Positions 24,097 to 33,087 of a stretch of 54,511 nucleotides of DNA are shown piece by piece. Within the stretch, counting starts at the first letter, position 1. Every line of letters starts with the position of its first letter. Source of the stretch: Deltaproteobacteria bacterium (GTDB taxonomy: Bacteria; Desulfobacterota; Syntrophia; Syntrophales; UBA8958); assembly GCA_029553375.1 (NCBI GenBank), contig JAKPCH010000045.1, positions 1 through 54,511 of the forward strand. The letters are read 5' to 3'. A model generated the notes under the pieces. That model was not told where the DNA came from. It did no database searches and worked only from the letters and a program-made list of their open reading frames with translations. Position numbers and translations under genes: made by a program.

Positions 24097-25429
24097 AACC
24101 CCTCCAAGACAGTTCGAGCTTTTTCGTCACGTTATCCTTTATCCAGTGGGGATCCCACCATTCCTTGGGGTCCACGAAACGCCCGCCGACGACGAGGGAG
24201 AAGTGGAGATGATCACCCCCCGCCAGGCCCGTCATGCCGCTTCTACCCACCACCTCCCCCTTCTTCACCCTCTGGCCCTGTCTGACGTCGATTTGAGAAA
24301 GGTGGGCGTAGAGGGAAAAGAGACCGAGGCCGTGGTCGATGATCACCGTGTTGCCGTATATGCCCAACTTACCCGTGAAGACGACGAGACCGCTGTTGGC
24401 CGCCTCGACGGGGGCCTGGGCGAGGGAAGCCAGGTCCACGCCCATGTGGACGCTTTCGCCGACTGCCTTCCCTCCGTGGAGATAGGTGCGGCGGTCCCCG
24501 AATAGGGCCATGGGGGCCGCGTCTTTCATCCTCAGGAACGGCCCCTCCCAGAGCTGACGGGGTTCGGACTTGGCGCAGACGGCCTGGATGGTCTTGAAGT
24601 TTTCTTCCCTGAGGGACGTGTTGATGTAAACGAAGCGCTCCAGGGGGGTCTTTTCCCTCAGGGGGGGATGCGCGGGCACGAACTCGGCCGTCTTGCCTTC
24701 CAGAAAGGCGTCGCTCAGGGTCATCTTGTCATGACGGAAGGTCTTCTTCAGCATGACGCGGGGGACCGTTTGGATCGCTTCGTTCCCACCCCCGTCCCGG
24801 GCGGCGATCCTGATCCTGGGGCCGCCCGCCGCGGAATCCATGGGTACGGCGAAATAGACGATCCTGAGGTTCCTACCCCCCTGACTGATGGCATAGGAGG
24901 GGAAAAAGACGTCATCCACCCAGACCCCGTCGGCGGTCACCGGTTTGGAGAGGGTGTAGAGGACCACACCCGTTCCCCCCGGGCTCAGGTGATTCATGGT
25001 GGTCAAGAGGGCGATGCGGGGTGGATCGAGGTCCATCGAGACGTTTTTTTGCCACCGGGCCTTGTTCTTCCAGAGGGAACGGTCCTCGGCCACGACGGTG
25101 AGGACGGCCTGGCCGTCCCGGAGCCGGAGGGCGCCGGCGTCTAACGGGACGGAGACGGTGGTCTCCTTCGTTTTCCCGTCCCGGAAACTCAGGGACGACA
25201 GGACCCGGACCTGGTCGTCCTGGGTGATGGTGACGGCGACGGAGGAGAGACCGCTGCCGCCGTCGGTGACGCTGAACTTGAGGGCCGCCCCCCGGCCGAT
25301 GGTCTGGAGATCCGCAAGGGGCCTGATCTCGGGTTTGACCCATTCGCCGACGGTCAGGAAAAACCAAGCGCCCAGGGCCGCCAAGATAATCGAAGAACCG
25401 ATAATAATTGGTTTTACGTATGTTTTCAT
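24083..25429 (-). CDS. M23 family metallopeptidase with large N-terminal periplasmic region
   Basis: 448-residue envelope protease. A signal-anchor helix (about 9-27) is followed by a beta-rich region (about 35-290) with DGGSGLSSV and DGGGNEA segments resembling bacterial Ig-like strands. The C-terminal LytM domain has zinc ligands in HMGVDLAS and HLHFSLV, plus the usual [19 protein letters not shown] core. The ATG at 25429 follows CAGGTG; the frame is open further upstream but crosses the promoter region. The gene converges on rapZ with a 14-bp overlap of coding ends. The catalytic motifs look complete, so a peptidoglycan hydrolase is expected. Confidence 0.9.
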   Translation of the reverse strand: MKTYVKPIIIGSSIILAALGAWFFLTVGEWVKPEIRPLADLQTIGRGAALKFSVTDGGSGLSSVAVTITQDDQVRVLSSLSFRDGKTKETTVSVPLDAGALRLRDGQAVLTVVAEDRSLWKNKARWQKNVSMDLDPPRIALLTTMNHLSPGGTGVVLYTLSKPVTADGVWVDDVFFPSYAISQGGRNLRIVYFAVPMDSAAGGPRIRIAARDGGGNEAIQTVPRVMLKKTFRHDKMTLSDAFLEGKTAEFVPAHPPLREKTPLERFVYINTSLREENFKTIQAVCAKSEPRQLWEGPFLRMKDAAPMALFGDRRTYLHGGKAVGESVHMGVDLASLAQAPVEAANSGLVVFTGKLGIYGNTVIIDHGLGLFSLYAHLSQIDVRQGQRVKKGEVVGRSGMTGLAGGDHLHFSLVVGGRFVDPKEWWDPHWIKDNVTKKLELSWRGFSSC

Positions 25430-25458
25430 GAACACCTGCCCGGTGCGTGATGGGGAAG

Positions 25459-25487
25459 GGTATAATCCCTTTTCAGGGACCAGGCAA
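25459..25487 (-). promoter_or_regulatory. Promoter of the second M23 gene
   Basis: Minus strand: TTGCCT (25487-25482), 17-nt spacer, TATACC (25464-25459), giving a predicted start near 25452. Its -35 lies in one arm of an 8-bp inverted repeat (GGCAAGGG 25483-25490 with CCCTTGCC 25505-25512) whose other arm holds the -35 of coaBC. Confidence 0.5.
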
Positions 25488-25507
25488 GGGAAAACGGTAA
25501 AGACCCC

Positions 25508-25536
25508 TTGCCAGGGCGTTTCGGTCCTGTTAATAT
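25508..25536 (+). promoter_or_regulatory. Promoter of coaBC
   Basis: TTGCCA (25508-25513), 17-nt spacer, TAATAT (25531-25536), with predicted start near 25543 and a 27-nt leader holding GAGGAAGGA. The two promoters of this region are back to back with their -35 boxes about 20 bp apart. Confidence 0.65.
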
Positions 25537-25569
25537 GACGCCGATTACCAAACAAGACGAGGAAGGATC

Positions 25570-26778
25570 ATGCTGAGGGGCAAGAGGGTGGTGCTGGGGG
25601 TGTGCGGCGGCATCGCCGCTTACAAGGCCGCTGAGTTGACGAGGGAGCTGATCCGCGAGGGGGCCGAGGTACGGGTGGTGATGACGCAAAACGCCACGCG
25701 GTTCGTCACCCCCCTGACCTTTCAGGTCCTTTCGGGACGGCGCGTCCTGACGGACACCTTCGGCGACGACGGATACGACATGAACCACATCGCCCTGGCC
25801 GATTACGCCGAGCTGATGATCATCGCCCCGGCGACGGCCAACATGGTCGGCAAGGCGGCCTCGGGCATCGCCGACGATCTTTTGAGCACGACCGTCATGA
25901 CCCTGCGCTGCCCCGTCCTATTCTGTCCGGCCATGAACGCGGCCATGTACGAGAGCCCCATCGTCCAGGACAACCTCGAGAAACTCCGCCGCGCGGGGTT
26001 TCACGTCCTGGAACCCGCCGCGGGGGATCTGGCCTGCGGCGTTTCCGGCAAGGGCCGTTTGCCCGAGATCTCCCTCATCGTGACGGAGGCGGCCCGCCTC
26101 CTGTCCCCCCAGGACCTCGCGGGGGAGAGGATCCTGGTCACCGCCGGGCCCACGCGGGAACCCTTCGATCCCGTTCGTTTCATCACCAACTATTCCTCCG
26201 GCAAGATGGGGTACGCCCTGGCGGCGGCGGCGAGGCGCCGGGGGGCCGAAGTGGTCCTCGTCAGCGGCCCCGTGACCCTCCCACCCCCTTACGGCGTCGA
26301 GGCGGTCATGGTCGAGAGCGCCCGGGAGATGTTCGAGAAGGTCATGGAGCATCTGGAGAGGTCCACGGTGATCATCAAGGCCGCCGCCGTCGCCGATTAC
26401 CGGCCCGCCGTCCGGTCCCGGGGCAAGATCAAGAAGACCAAAGGTCCCCTCATCCTGGAGTTGGAGCGAAACCCGGACATCATCGCCGAGGTGGGCAAAC
26501 GGAAGGGAGACAGGATCCTCGTGGGTTTCGCCATGGAGTCGGAGAATCTCGTGGAAAACGCCGCCGCCAAGATGAAGGCGAAGGGGATGGATTTCATCGT
26601 CGCCAACGACCTCAACGAGGAGGGGGCGGGTTTTCAGCACGACACGAACAAGGTGCGGATCATCATGAACGACGGTTCCATCGAGTCCCTGCCCCTGATG
26701 GACAAGCTGGAGGTGGCCCACGCCATCCTCGACCGCGTGAAGAAGCTCCGCCGGGAAAGGAAACGGGATGGCTCCTGA
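25570..26778 (+). CDS. coaBC: Bifunctional phosphopantothenoylcysteine decarboxylase/synthase
   Basis: 402-residue coenzyme A biosynthesis enzyme. The N-terminal CoaC flavoprotein (1-185) has GVCGGIAAYKA, active-site H73 in MNHIALAD, the PAMNAAMY motif (120-127) and cysteine C156 in ACGVSGKGRLPE. The C-terminal CoaB ligase (190-395) has TAGPTREPFDPVRFITNYSS, KAAAVADYRP and the KKTKG lysines used for CTP/acyl-cytidylate chemistry. Together they convert phosphopantothenate plus cysteine to phosphopantetheine. ATG 25570 follows GGAAGGA. The udg gene begins 11 bp before its stop, implying coupling. Confidence 0.96.
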   Translation: MLRGKRVVLGVCGGIAAYKAAELTRELIREGAEVRVVMTQNATRFVTPLTFQVLSGRRVLTDTFGDDGYDMNHIALADYAELMIIAPATANMVGKAASGIADDLLSTTVMTLRCPVLFCPAMNAAMYESPIVQDNLEKLRRAGFHVLEPAAGDLACGVSGKGRLPEISLIVTEAARLLSPQDLAGERILVTAGPTREPFDPVRFITNYSSGKMGYALAAAARRRGAEVVLVSGPVTLPPPYGVEAVMVESAREMFEKVMEHLERSTVIIKAAAVADYRPAVRSRGKIKKTKGPLILELERNPDIIAEVGKRKGDRILVGFAMESENLVENAAAKMKAKGMDFIVANDLNEEGAGFQHDTNKVRIIMNDGSIESLPLMDKLEVAHAILDRVKKLRRERKRDGS

Positions 26779-27508
26779 GGGACCTGCGGGGGAGGAGAGG
26801 GAGACCCTCCGGACGCTCCTTGACTCGCTGCGCCTCCGTCTCGCCTTGTCGGAGAGACCGGAGAGGTATTTTCGTTACGGGAAGGACGAGGTAGGAGGGG
26901 ACACGGAGAGACACCCCTCTTTCGAGACCCCGAAGGCCGAGGGCGAGACCCTGGAGGAAATCGCCGCCGAGGCGGCCCGTTGTTCCCTCTGTCCCCTCCA
27001 CGCCACGCGGACGAGTGTGGTCTTCGGCGAGGGCAACCCCCGCGCCCGCTTGGTGTTCGTCGGCGAGGCCCCCGGGGCCGATGAGGACAGGCAGGGCCGT
27101 CCCTTCGTGGGGAGGGCGGGTCAGCTCCTGACCAGGATCATCGAGGCCATGAAGCTGAAAAGGGAGGATGTGTATATCTGCAACATCCTCAAATGCCGGC
27201 CCCCCGGCAACCGGGACCCCCGGGGGGAGGAGATCGCCGCCTGCGAGCCCTATCTGATGAGGCAACTGGCCGCCATCGGCCCGGAGGTGATCTGCGCCCT
27301 CGGGACCTTCGCGGCCCGGACACTCCTGAAGACGGAGGCCCCCATCACGGTCCTGCGGGGGCGCTTCCACAGTTATCAGGGGGTGCCCCTCATGCCGACC
27401 TATCATCCCGCCTACCTCCTGCGGAACCCGGAGGCGAAGAAGCAGGTTTGGGAGGACGTGCGGAAGATCATGGAGGTCCTCAAAGACAAAAAGGGGGTGC
27501 GGATGTGA
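26768..27508 (+). CDS. Uracil-DNA glycosylase, family 4 (4Fe-4S)
   Basis: 246-residue UDG of the thermophile/UdgA type, which removes uracil from deaminated DNA. Fe-S ligands are C72, C75, C143 and C159, with the family spacing. Motif 1 is [20 protein letters not shown] (99-118) and motif 2 YHPAYLLRN near the C-terminus. About 60 N-terminal residues precede the core and are variable, acidic and of no recognised fold. ATG 26768 overlaps coaBC by 11 bp, and the nfeD GTG overlaps its stop by 4 bp. The enzyme is cytoplasmic and acts in base-excision repair. Confidence 0.93.
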   Translation: MAPEGPAGEERETLRTLLDSLRLRLALSERPERYFRYGKDEVGGDTERHPSFETPKAEGETLEEIAAEAARCSLCPLHATRTSVVFGEGNPRARLVFVGEAPGADEDRQGRPFVGRAGQLLTRIIEAMKLKREDVYICNILKCRPPGNRDPRGEEIAACEPYLMRQLAAIGPEVICALGTFAARTLLKTEAPITVLRGRFHSYQGVPLMPTYHPAYLLRNPEAKKQVWEDVRKIMEVLKDKKGVRM

Positions 27509-28827
27509 TCGGTAAAGGGGTAACGTCCTTACCGGGCCTGATCTTATTGCTCTTGGGGCTTTGGGGGTTCATCGCTCCGCCTGCGGTCCCTGCCGCGCCG
27601 CCGCCCGTCTTCAACAAAATCACCGTCAGCGGCGCCATCACGCCCCCCATGGCGGAATTCATCCTGGCGAACATCGAAGAGGCGTCCCGGGAGGGCCGAG
27701 CCGGTCTGATCATCCTTCTCGACACCCCCGGGGGTCTCGACCTGGCCATGAGGGACATCGCCAAGGGGATCCTCAACGCCCCCCTGCCCGTCATCGTCTT
27801 CGTCTATCCCGCCGGCGCCCGGGCGGCCTCGGCGGGGGTCATCGTCACCGTGGCGGCCCACGTGGCGGCCATGGCGCCGGGGACCAACATCGGGGCGGCC
27901 CATCCCGTCGCCATCGGTTTCGGCGGGGGAGACAAGACCATGATGGAGAAGGTGGAGAACGACGCCGCCGCCTATGTGAGGGGTATCGCCCGGCAGCGGG
28001 GTAGGAGCGAGGAGTGGGTGGAGAGGGCCGTTCGGAAAAGCGAATCCGTCACCGCCGAGGAGGCCCTGAAGAAAGGGGTGATCGACCTCGTCGCCGCCGA
28101 CGTGCCCGAGCTTTTAAGAGGCATCGACGGCCGGGAGGTGAAGGTGGGTGGCAAGACGGTGGTCATCAAGACCCAGGGGGCCGTCGTGACGGAGAAGAAG
28201 ATGGGGACCCGCCAGAGGGTCCTGACGGCCATCAGCGACCCCAACGTGGCCTACATCCTCTTCCTCCTGGGTCTGGCGGGGCTCTATTTCGAGTTCTCCC
28301 ATCCGGGGGTCATCCTCCCGGGCGTCGTCGGCGCCATCTCCCTCATCCTCGCCTTCTTCGCCATGCAGACCCTGCCGATCAACTACGCGGGCATCCTCCT
28401 CATCGTCCTCGGGGTCATTCTCTTCATCGCCGAGATGAAGGTGGTCAGCCACGGCATCCTCACCGTCGGGGGCATCATCTCCCTCGTCGTGGGGTCCCTG
28501 ATGCTCTTCGAGTCCCCCGACCCGGCCCTGCGCGTCTCCCTGGACGTCATGATCCCGAGCCTCGTGATCATCACCCTGTTTTTCGTGGCGGTGATCGTCC
28601 TGGTCGTCCGGGCCCAGCTGAGGCGAAAGAGGACCGGTCGGGAGGGGATGGTGGACGCCGAGGGGGTGGCCGTCACCGATGTCGATCCCGTGGGCAAGGT
28701 CCTGGTCAAGGGGGAATACTGGCAGGCGACGAGCGTCAGGCCCATCAAGGCGGGGATGCCGGTACGCGTGATTTCCGTGGACGGGCTGCGGCTCCAGGTC
28801 GAGGCCCGAGAGAGAGACAGGGGTTAA
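27505..28827 (+). CDS. NfeD family membrane serine protease (NfeD1b type)
   Basis: 440-residue protein. A signal-like helix (about 8-30) precedes a ClpP-class protease domain (35-230). The likely catalytic dyad is S109 in [10 protein letters not shown] and K149 in [11 protein letters not shown], 40 residues apart as in archaeal stomatin-specific proteases. DTPGGLD and GTNIGAAHP are family motifs. Four or five membrane helices follow (about 245-375), and a C-terminal OB-like NfeD domain (385-440). It probably cuts membrane proteins, with the adjacent slipin as partner. GTG 27505 overlaps the udg stop (GTGA); GGGGGTGCGG is the SD. Confidence 0.92.
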   Translation: MIGKGVTSLPGLILLLLGLWGFIAPPAVPAAPPPVFNKITVSGAITPPMAEFILANIEEASREGRAGLIILLDTPGGLDLAMRDIAKGILNAPLPVIVFVYPAGARAASAGVIVTVAAHVAAMAPGTNIGAAHPVAIGFGGGDKTMMEKVENDAAAYVRGIARQRGRSEEWVERAVRKSESVTAEEALKKGVIDLVAADVPELLRGIDGREVKVGGKTVVIKTQGAVVTEKKMGTRQRVLTAISDPNVAYILFLLGLAGLYFEFSHPGVILPGVVGAISLILAFFAMQTLPINYAGILLIVLGVILFIAEMKVVSHGILTVGGIISLVVGSLMLFESPDPALRVSLDVMIPSLVIITLFFVAVIVLVVRAQLRRKRTGREGMVDAEGVAVTDVDPVGKVLVKGEYWQATSVRPIKAGMPVRVISVDGLRLQVEARERDRG

Positions 28828-28843
28828 CGAAAGGAGGCGACTT

Positions 28844-29599
28844 ATGTTTTACACCATCACGATTCTTGTTTTTCTGGCGATCATGTTCCTGGCGTCGGCC
28901 ATCCGGGTCCTCAACGAATATGAACGGGCGGTCATCTTTCGTCTGGGGCGGATCATCGATACCAAGGGGCCGGGTCTCATCATCCTCATCCCCGTCATCG
29001 ACAAGATGGTGAAGGTCGACATGCGGACCATCACCATGGACGTCCCACCGCAGGACGTCATCACCAGGGACAACGTCTCCATCAAGGTCAACGCCGTGGT
29101 CTATTTCCGGGTCATGGACGCCAACTCCGCCGTAACGGAGGTGGAGAACTTCCTCTACGCCACGTCCCAGCTGGCCCAGACGACCCTGAGAAGCGTCTGC
29201 GGCCAGGTGGAACTGGACGAGATCCTGTCGGAACGGGAAAAGATCAACATCAACCTCCAGGAGATCCTCGATCGCAGCACCGATCCCTGGGGCATCAAGG
29301 TGACCCTCGTGGAGGTGAAGCATATCGACCTGCCCGAGGAGATGAAACGGGCCATGGCCAAGCAGGCCGAGGCGGAGAGGGAACGCCGCGCCAAGGTCAT
29401 CAATGCCGAAGGGGAGTTCCAGGCGGCGGAAAAGCTCATGGAGGCCGCCTCGGTCATCTCCCGTCAACCCATCGCCCTCCAGCTCCGTTACCTCCAGACC
29501 CTGAGCCAGATCTCCACGGGCAACAACGCCACGACGATCCTCCCCATCCCCCTGGACCTGTTCCGGATGGCCGTGCGGTCGGAAGGAGGTGAGAAGTAA
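28844..29599 (+). CDS. Slipin (SPFH/stomatin family membrane protein)
   Basis: 251-residue slipin. One N-terminal hydrophobic anchor (1-20) precedes the SPFH/band-7 domain ([34 protein letters not shown]). A coiled-coil helix with many Glu/Ala/Arg (about 165-215) and a short C-terminal tail follow. Slipins assemble into ring-like membrane scaffolds; pairing with NfeD1b proteases is a well-known gene arrangement. ATG 28844 has AAAGGAGG at normal distance. Its stop shares one base with the start of the next gene (TAATG). Confidence 0.94.
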   Translation: MFYTITILVFLAIMFLASAIRVLNEYERAVIFRLGRIIDTKGPGLIILIPVIDKMVKVDMRTITMDVPPQDVITRDNVSIKVNAVVYFRVMDANSAVTEVENFLYATSQLAQTTLRSVCGQVELDEILSEREKININLQEILDRSTDPWGIKVTLVEVKHIDLPEEMKRAMAKQAEAERERRAKVINAEGEFQAAEKLMEAASVISRQPIALQLRYLQTLSQISTGNNATTILPIPLDLFRMAVRSEGGEK

Positions 29600-29916
29600 T
29601 GGAGAAGAGACAGAAGATGCAGATCATTATCGGGGGCCTGATCCTGATCACCCTGGGGGTCCTGATCATCCTTAGCAACACGGGGATCTACGAATTCGGG
29701 CGGAGCTGGCCCGTGCTGCTCATCGTCATCGCCATCGGGACCCTCATCCAGCGGGTGAAGGACATCGGCGGCTGGATCATCCTGACGGTGGGGACGGTCT
29801 TTCTCCTCACGGAGGGTTTCGGGATCAAGATGTACGAACTGGGGAAGTATCTCCTGCCCGTGCTGCTCATCGTCGTCGGGGCGAACATCATCATGAAATC
29901 GAAGAAGAAGGGGTGA
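29599..29916 (+). CDS. LiaI/LiaF-like (DUF5668) small membrane protein
   Basis: 105-residue protein with four predicted hydrophobic stretches (about 9-28, 35-50, 56-72, 84-98) in the pattern of LiaI/LiaF N-terminal transmembrane regions: GLILITLGVLIILSNTGI and SWPVLLIVIAIG. In Firmicutes such proteins belong to cell-envelope stress responses; here it follows NfeD and slipin in what looks like a membrane-quality operon. The tail is very basic (KSKKKG). ATG 29599 overlaps the slipin stop by one base. The function in diderm bacteria is unknown. Confidence 0.8.
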   Translation: MEKRQKMQIIIGGLILITLGVLIILSNTGIYEFGRSWPVLLIVIAIGTLIQRVKDIGGWIILTVGTVFLLTEGFGIKMYELGKYLLPVLLIVVGANIIMKSKKKG

Positions 29917-29922
29917 CGGTCC

Positions 29923-30837
29923 ATGTCGGGGGAGGAGCTCAGTGAGGGGCGGCGTCAAGGGGCGAGTCAGCACCTGCGGAGGGGTCCCTTAGGGGTCCTT
30001 TTGTTTCTCTCCCTCCTGTGCCTGGTGACGGCGGGCTGCCTCCCCAAGGAGGTGCCGCCGACGAGGCCGGCGAAGGTGGCCCTCGTTCTCGGGGCGGGGG
30101 CCGCGAAGGGATTCGCCCACATCGGGGTCATAAAGGTCCTCGAGATGAACCGTATCCCAATCCACATGGTCGTCGGCACGAGTGCCGGGAGTTTCGTCGG
30201 GAGCCTCTACGCCTACGGTTATGACGCCTACCGGCTCCAGGCCATGGCCATGGCCCTGACGAGGGACGACATCGCCGATCTCTCCCTCCCCGACAACGGG
30301 TTTCTCAAGGGGGAGAAGCTCGAGTCCTACGTGAACCGGGCCGTGAAGGGGACGCCCATCGAGAAGTTGAGACTGCCCTTCTACGCCGTGGCGACGAACA
30401 TCATCACGGGCGAGCGCGTGGTCTTCGGTCAGGGAAACACGGGCATGGCCGTGCGGGCGAGCTGCTCCGTTCCCGGTGTCTTTCAGCCGCCGCGGTTCGG
30501 CGCCGCCGCCTACGTGGACGGGGGGGTCGTCGATCCCCTGGCCGTGGGCGTGGCGCGGGACTACGGGGCGGACGTGGTGATAGCCGTGGACATCTCCGGC
30601 GGCGTCGGCAAGACGGACCCCCAGAACATCTTCGACACCATCCTGAAGTCCATCGACATCATGTACAACCGCATCGCGACCTCCCAGCACGCCCGGGCGG
30701 ACGTCCTGATAAGGCCCCAGGTGGGGCATATCGCCGGCAGCGATCTCTCGAAACGTCACGAGGCCATCCTCGCCGGTGAAAAGGCGGCCGCGGAGGCCGT
30801 CCCTCTCATCCGGGCCCTCCTGGAAGGTCGGAGGTGA
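29923..30837 (+). CDS. Patatin-like phospholipase, predicted lipoprotein
   Basis: 304-residue patatin-like acyl hydrolase of the RssA type. A 20-residue basic N-terminus and hydrophobic run end in lipobox LVTAGC with C39, so it is probably an outer- or inner-membrane lipoprotein. The oxyanion motif GAGAAKG, nucleophile elbow GTSAG (S86) and catalytic aspartate D198 in YVDGGVVDP are all present, so the Ser-Asp dyad is complete. ATG 29923 lies 6 bp after the LiaI-like gene. Location after NfeD-slipin suggests lipid or membrane homeostasis (inference). Possible alternatives are esterase or lysophospholipase. Confidence 0.88.
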   Translation: MSGEELSEGRRQGASQHLRRGPLGVLLFLSLLCLVTAGCLPKEVPPTRPAKVALVLGAGAAKGFAHIGVIKVLEMNRIPIHMVVGTSAGSFVGSLYAYGYDAYRLQAMAMALTRDDIADLSLPDNGFLKGEKLESYVNRAVKGTPIEKLRLPFYAVATNIITGERVVFGQGNTGMAVRASCSVPGVFQPPRFGAAAYVDGGVVDPLAVGVARDYGADVVIAVDISGGVGKTDPQNIFDTILKSIDIMYNRIATSQHARADVLIRPQVGHIAGSDLSKRHEAILAGEKAAAEAVPLIRALLEGRR

Positions 30838-30927
30838 GGGGTGGCTGAAAAAGATGGACAAGGGAGCGGATCTGTGGCATGGAGCGGCGCGGCCCCCCCC
30901 GGAGGGGCACGAGGAGTGTCACGTACC

Positions 30928-31851
30928 ATGGATGACAAGGTCATAATCACGGCGGCCATCACCGGCTCCATCCACACCCCCGGCATGTCTCCCTATCTCC
31001 CCATAACACCCCAGGAGATCGCCGACGAGGCCGTCAGGGCCTGGGAGGCCGGGGCGGCCGTCTGTCACATCCACGTCCGCAACCCGGAAACGGGCCGTCC
31101 GTCGCCGGATCTCAACCTCATCAAGGAGACGGTGACGAAGATCAAGAACCGGTGTGATGTCGTCATCAACATCTCCACGGGGGGGAGCCTCGGCATGACC
31201 ATCGCCGAACGTCTCCAGCCCGTGATCTTGTTTCGCCCCGAGCTCGCCTCCCTCAACGCCGGTTCCATGAACTTCGCCCTCTTTCACGCCCTCGAGAGGT
31301 ACCGGGATTTCAAGTACGACTGGGAAAAGGCCTACCTGGCCATGACGGAGGATTTCATCTTCCCCAACACCTTCAAATCCATGGGGGAATACCTCGAGGC
31401 CTTCCGGTCGACGGACACGAAGCCGGAATTCGAGGCCTACGACGCCGGGATGGTGAACAACATCGCCTTTTTGATCCAAAACGGTCACACCCGCGGCCCC
31501 GTCCTCATCCAGTTCGTCATGGGGATCCTGGGCGGCATCGGGGCCCACGTCAAAAATCTGGTCTTCTTGGTGAACTACGCCCGGAGGCAGCTCGGGGAGT
31601 TCCATTTCTCCGTCTGCGTCGCCGGGCGGTCCCAGTTCCCCCTGGGGACCCAGTCTCTCCTCTTGGGAGGTCACGTCCGGGTGGGGCTGGAGGACAATCT
31701 CTACCTCGAGAGGGGCAGGCTGGCCAAGAGCAACGCCGAACAGGTGGAGAAGATGGTCCGCATCGCCAGGGAACTGGGACGGGAACCCGCCACACCCGCC
31801 GAGGCGCGCCTGATGCTCGGTCTCAAGGGCCCCGATGGGGTCAATTTCTGA
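30928..31851 (+). CDS. BKACE family enzyme (3-keto-5-aminohexanoate cleavage-like)
   Basis: 307-residue beta-keto acid cleavage enzyme (DUF849). Zinc ligands appear in CHIHVRNPETGRPS, and the catalytic region includes INISTGGS, ELASLNAGSMNF and GHVRVGLEDNLYL with the late glutamate. The reference member, Kce, uses acetyl-CoA to cleave 3-keto-5-aminohexanoate in lysine fermentation, but the family is broad and substrates differ. No other lysine-fermentation gene is next to it, so the substrate is left open. ATG 30928 fits family N-termini (KVIITAAITG); an upstream in-frame extension is proline/glycine-rich and unlikely. It converges with hemW. Confidence 0.88.
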   Translation: MDDKVIITAAITGSIHTPGMSPYLPITPQEIADEAVRAWEAGAAVCHIHVRNPETGRPSPDLNLIKETVTKIKNRCDVVINISTGGSLGMTIAERLQPVILFRPELASLNAGSMNFALFHALERYRDFKYDWEKAYLAMTEDFIFPNTFKSMGEYLEAFRSTDTKPEFEAYDAGMVNNIAFLIQNGHTRGPVLIQFVMGILGGIGAHVKNLVFLVNYARRQLGEFHFSVCVAGRSQFPLGTQSLLLGGHVRVGLEDNLYLERGRLAKSNAEQVEKMVRIARELGREPATPAEARLMLGLKGPDGVNF

Positions 31852-31896
31852 GAGGGTCTCGGGACCGGATCACAGAACCCCAATCTGCAAAGGCGC

Positions 31897-33087
31897 CTAA
31901 GCGGTCCCTCCCCACAGCTCGACGGCCAGGCGGTCGGCCAGGGCGAGGCCCATGGTCGTGGGGAGGATCCTCTCCCCTTCCCGGCGCAGCAATCCCTCGC
32001 CGCAGGCGGCCTCCAGGACCCGGTCGTTTAAGAGACAGTTCTCCTCCCCATACCGTCTTCGCCACCCTTCCAGGTCCAGGCCGTCGGAGGTCCGCAGGGC
32101 GAGAAACAGGGCCTCGAAGGCCAAGGAACGGTGGTTGAGCTCCTCCGTCTCCTCAACGGGAAAGTTTCCCGACCGGAGGCGTCCGAGGTATTCATCCACG
32201 TCGGAGACGTTCCACCAGCGCCGGCCCACGGCGGGTGAGGCGTCTCGTCCCCCTGGCGGCAGGAAGGAATGGGCGGAGGGTCCCAGACCCAGGTACGGCT
32301 CGTGCCGCCAGTACCGGAGGTTGTGGCGGCAGCGCCGGGAAGTCCCCCGGGCGTAGGAAGAGACCTCGTAATGTTCGTATCCCGCCCGGGTCAGGAGGCG
32401 CGAGGTCTCTCTGAAGAAGAGGGCCGCCGTCTCCTCGCCGGGCATGGCGAAGAGTCCTCGCCGGTGTTCCTCCCAAAGTTCCGTCCCCCTCTCGAGGGTG
32501 AGCTCGTAGAGGGAGAGGTGGGCCGGCGACGTCTCGAGGATCTTCTCCAGGTCGCGGAGCCATTCCTCGAGGTCTTGTCCCGGCACCCCGTAGAGGAGGT
32601 CCACGGAGACGTTGACGATACCCGCCGCGGCGACGGCCTCGAGGGCCTTCAGGGCGTCAGCGGCGTCGTGGCGCCGGCGGAGGAAGGACAGTATGCCGGC
32701 CTGGAGGGACTGGATCCCCAGGCTCAGGCGGTTGACGCCCAACTCCCCGGCGCCGGTGAGCCACTTGTAGTCTAATCCTTCGGGCGTGACCTCGACGGTG
32801 ATCTCGGCCTCTTCGACGACCCGCCAGTGGCGGCCCACGGCCCCCAGGATCTTCTCGAGGTGGGAGAGGGTCATGAGGGAAGGGCTCCCGCCCCCGATAT
32901 AGACGGTGTCGAGGGCGGAGAAGAGGCGGTCCCGGCGCCCCATTTCCTTAGAAACTCCTTCAAAGAATTCATCCAAGTAATCGAGATTGTTTATGGAATA
33001 GAAATGGCAGTACGGGCATTTGGCCCTGCAGAAGGGGAAGTGGATGTAGAGCCCTCCCGTCGGCGGTGATTCGGTGATCCCCGTCAC
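31897..33087 (-). CDS. hemW: Radical SAM heme chaperone HemW
   Basis: 396-residue radical SAM protein of the coproporphyrinogen dehydrogenase-like group. The N-terminal core has YIHFPFC followed by the cluster motif CRAKCPYC and the SAM-binding GGGSPS sequence. The C-terminal HemN-like domain includes HNLRYWRHEPYLGLGPSAHS, typical of HemW. Unlike true HemN it lacks a long N-terminal extension, so a heme chaperone role is favoured over coproporphyrinogen oxidation. The start is a GTG at 33087 overlapping the lepA stop (GTGA); the in-frame extension to 33222 lies inside lepA. It is the second gene of a lepA-hemW pair, an order common in bacteria. Confidence 0.93.
   Translation of the reverse strand: MTGITESPPTGGLYIHFPFCRAKCPYCHFYSINNLDYLDEFFEGVSKEMGRRDRLFSALDTVYIGGGSPSLMTLSHLEKILGAVGRHWRVVEEAEITVEVTPEGLDYKWLTGAGELGVNRLSLGIQSLQAGILSFLRRRHDAADALKALEAVAAAGIVNVSVDLLYGVPGQDLEEWLRDLEKILETSPAHLSLYELTLERGTELWEEHRRGLFAMPGEETAALFFRETSRLLTRAGYEHYEVSSYARGTSRRCRHNLRYWRHEPYLGLGPSAHSFLPPGGRDASPAVGRRWWNVSDVDEYLGRLRSGNFPVEETEELNHRSLAFEALFLALRTSDGLDLEGWRRRYGEENCLLNDRVLEAACGEGLLRREGERILPTTMGLALADRLAVELWGGTA

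Noticed and set aside
31852-31896. Terminator between the BKACE and hemW genes
   Set aside because: Only a 4-bp GGTC/GACC stem is visible with no U-run; too weak to call.
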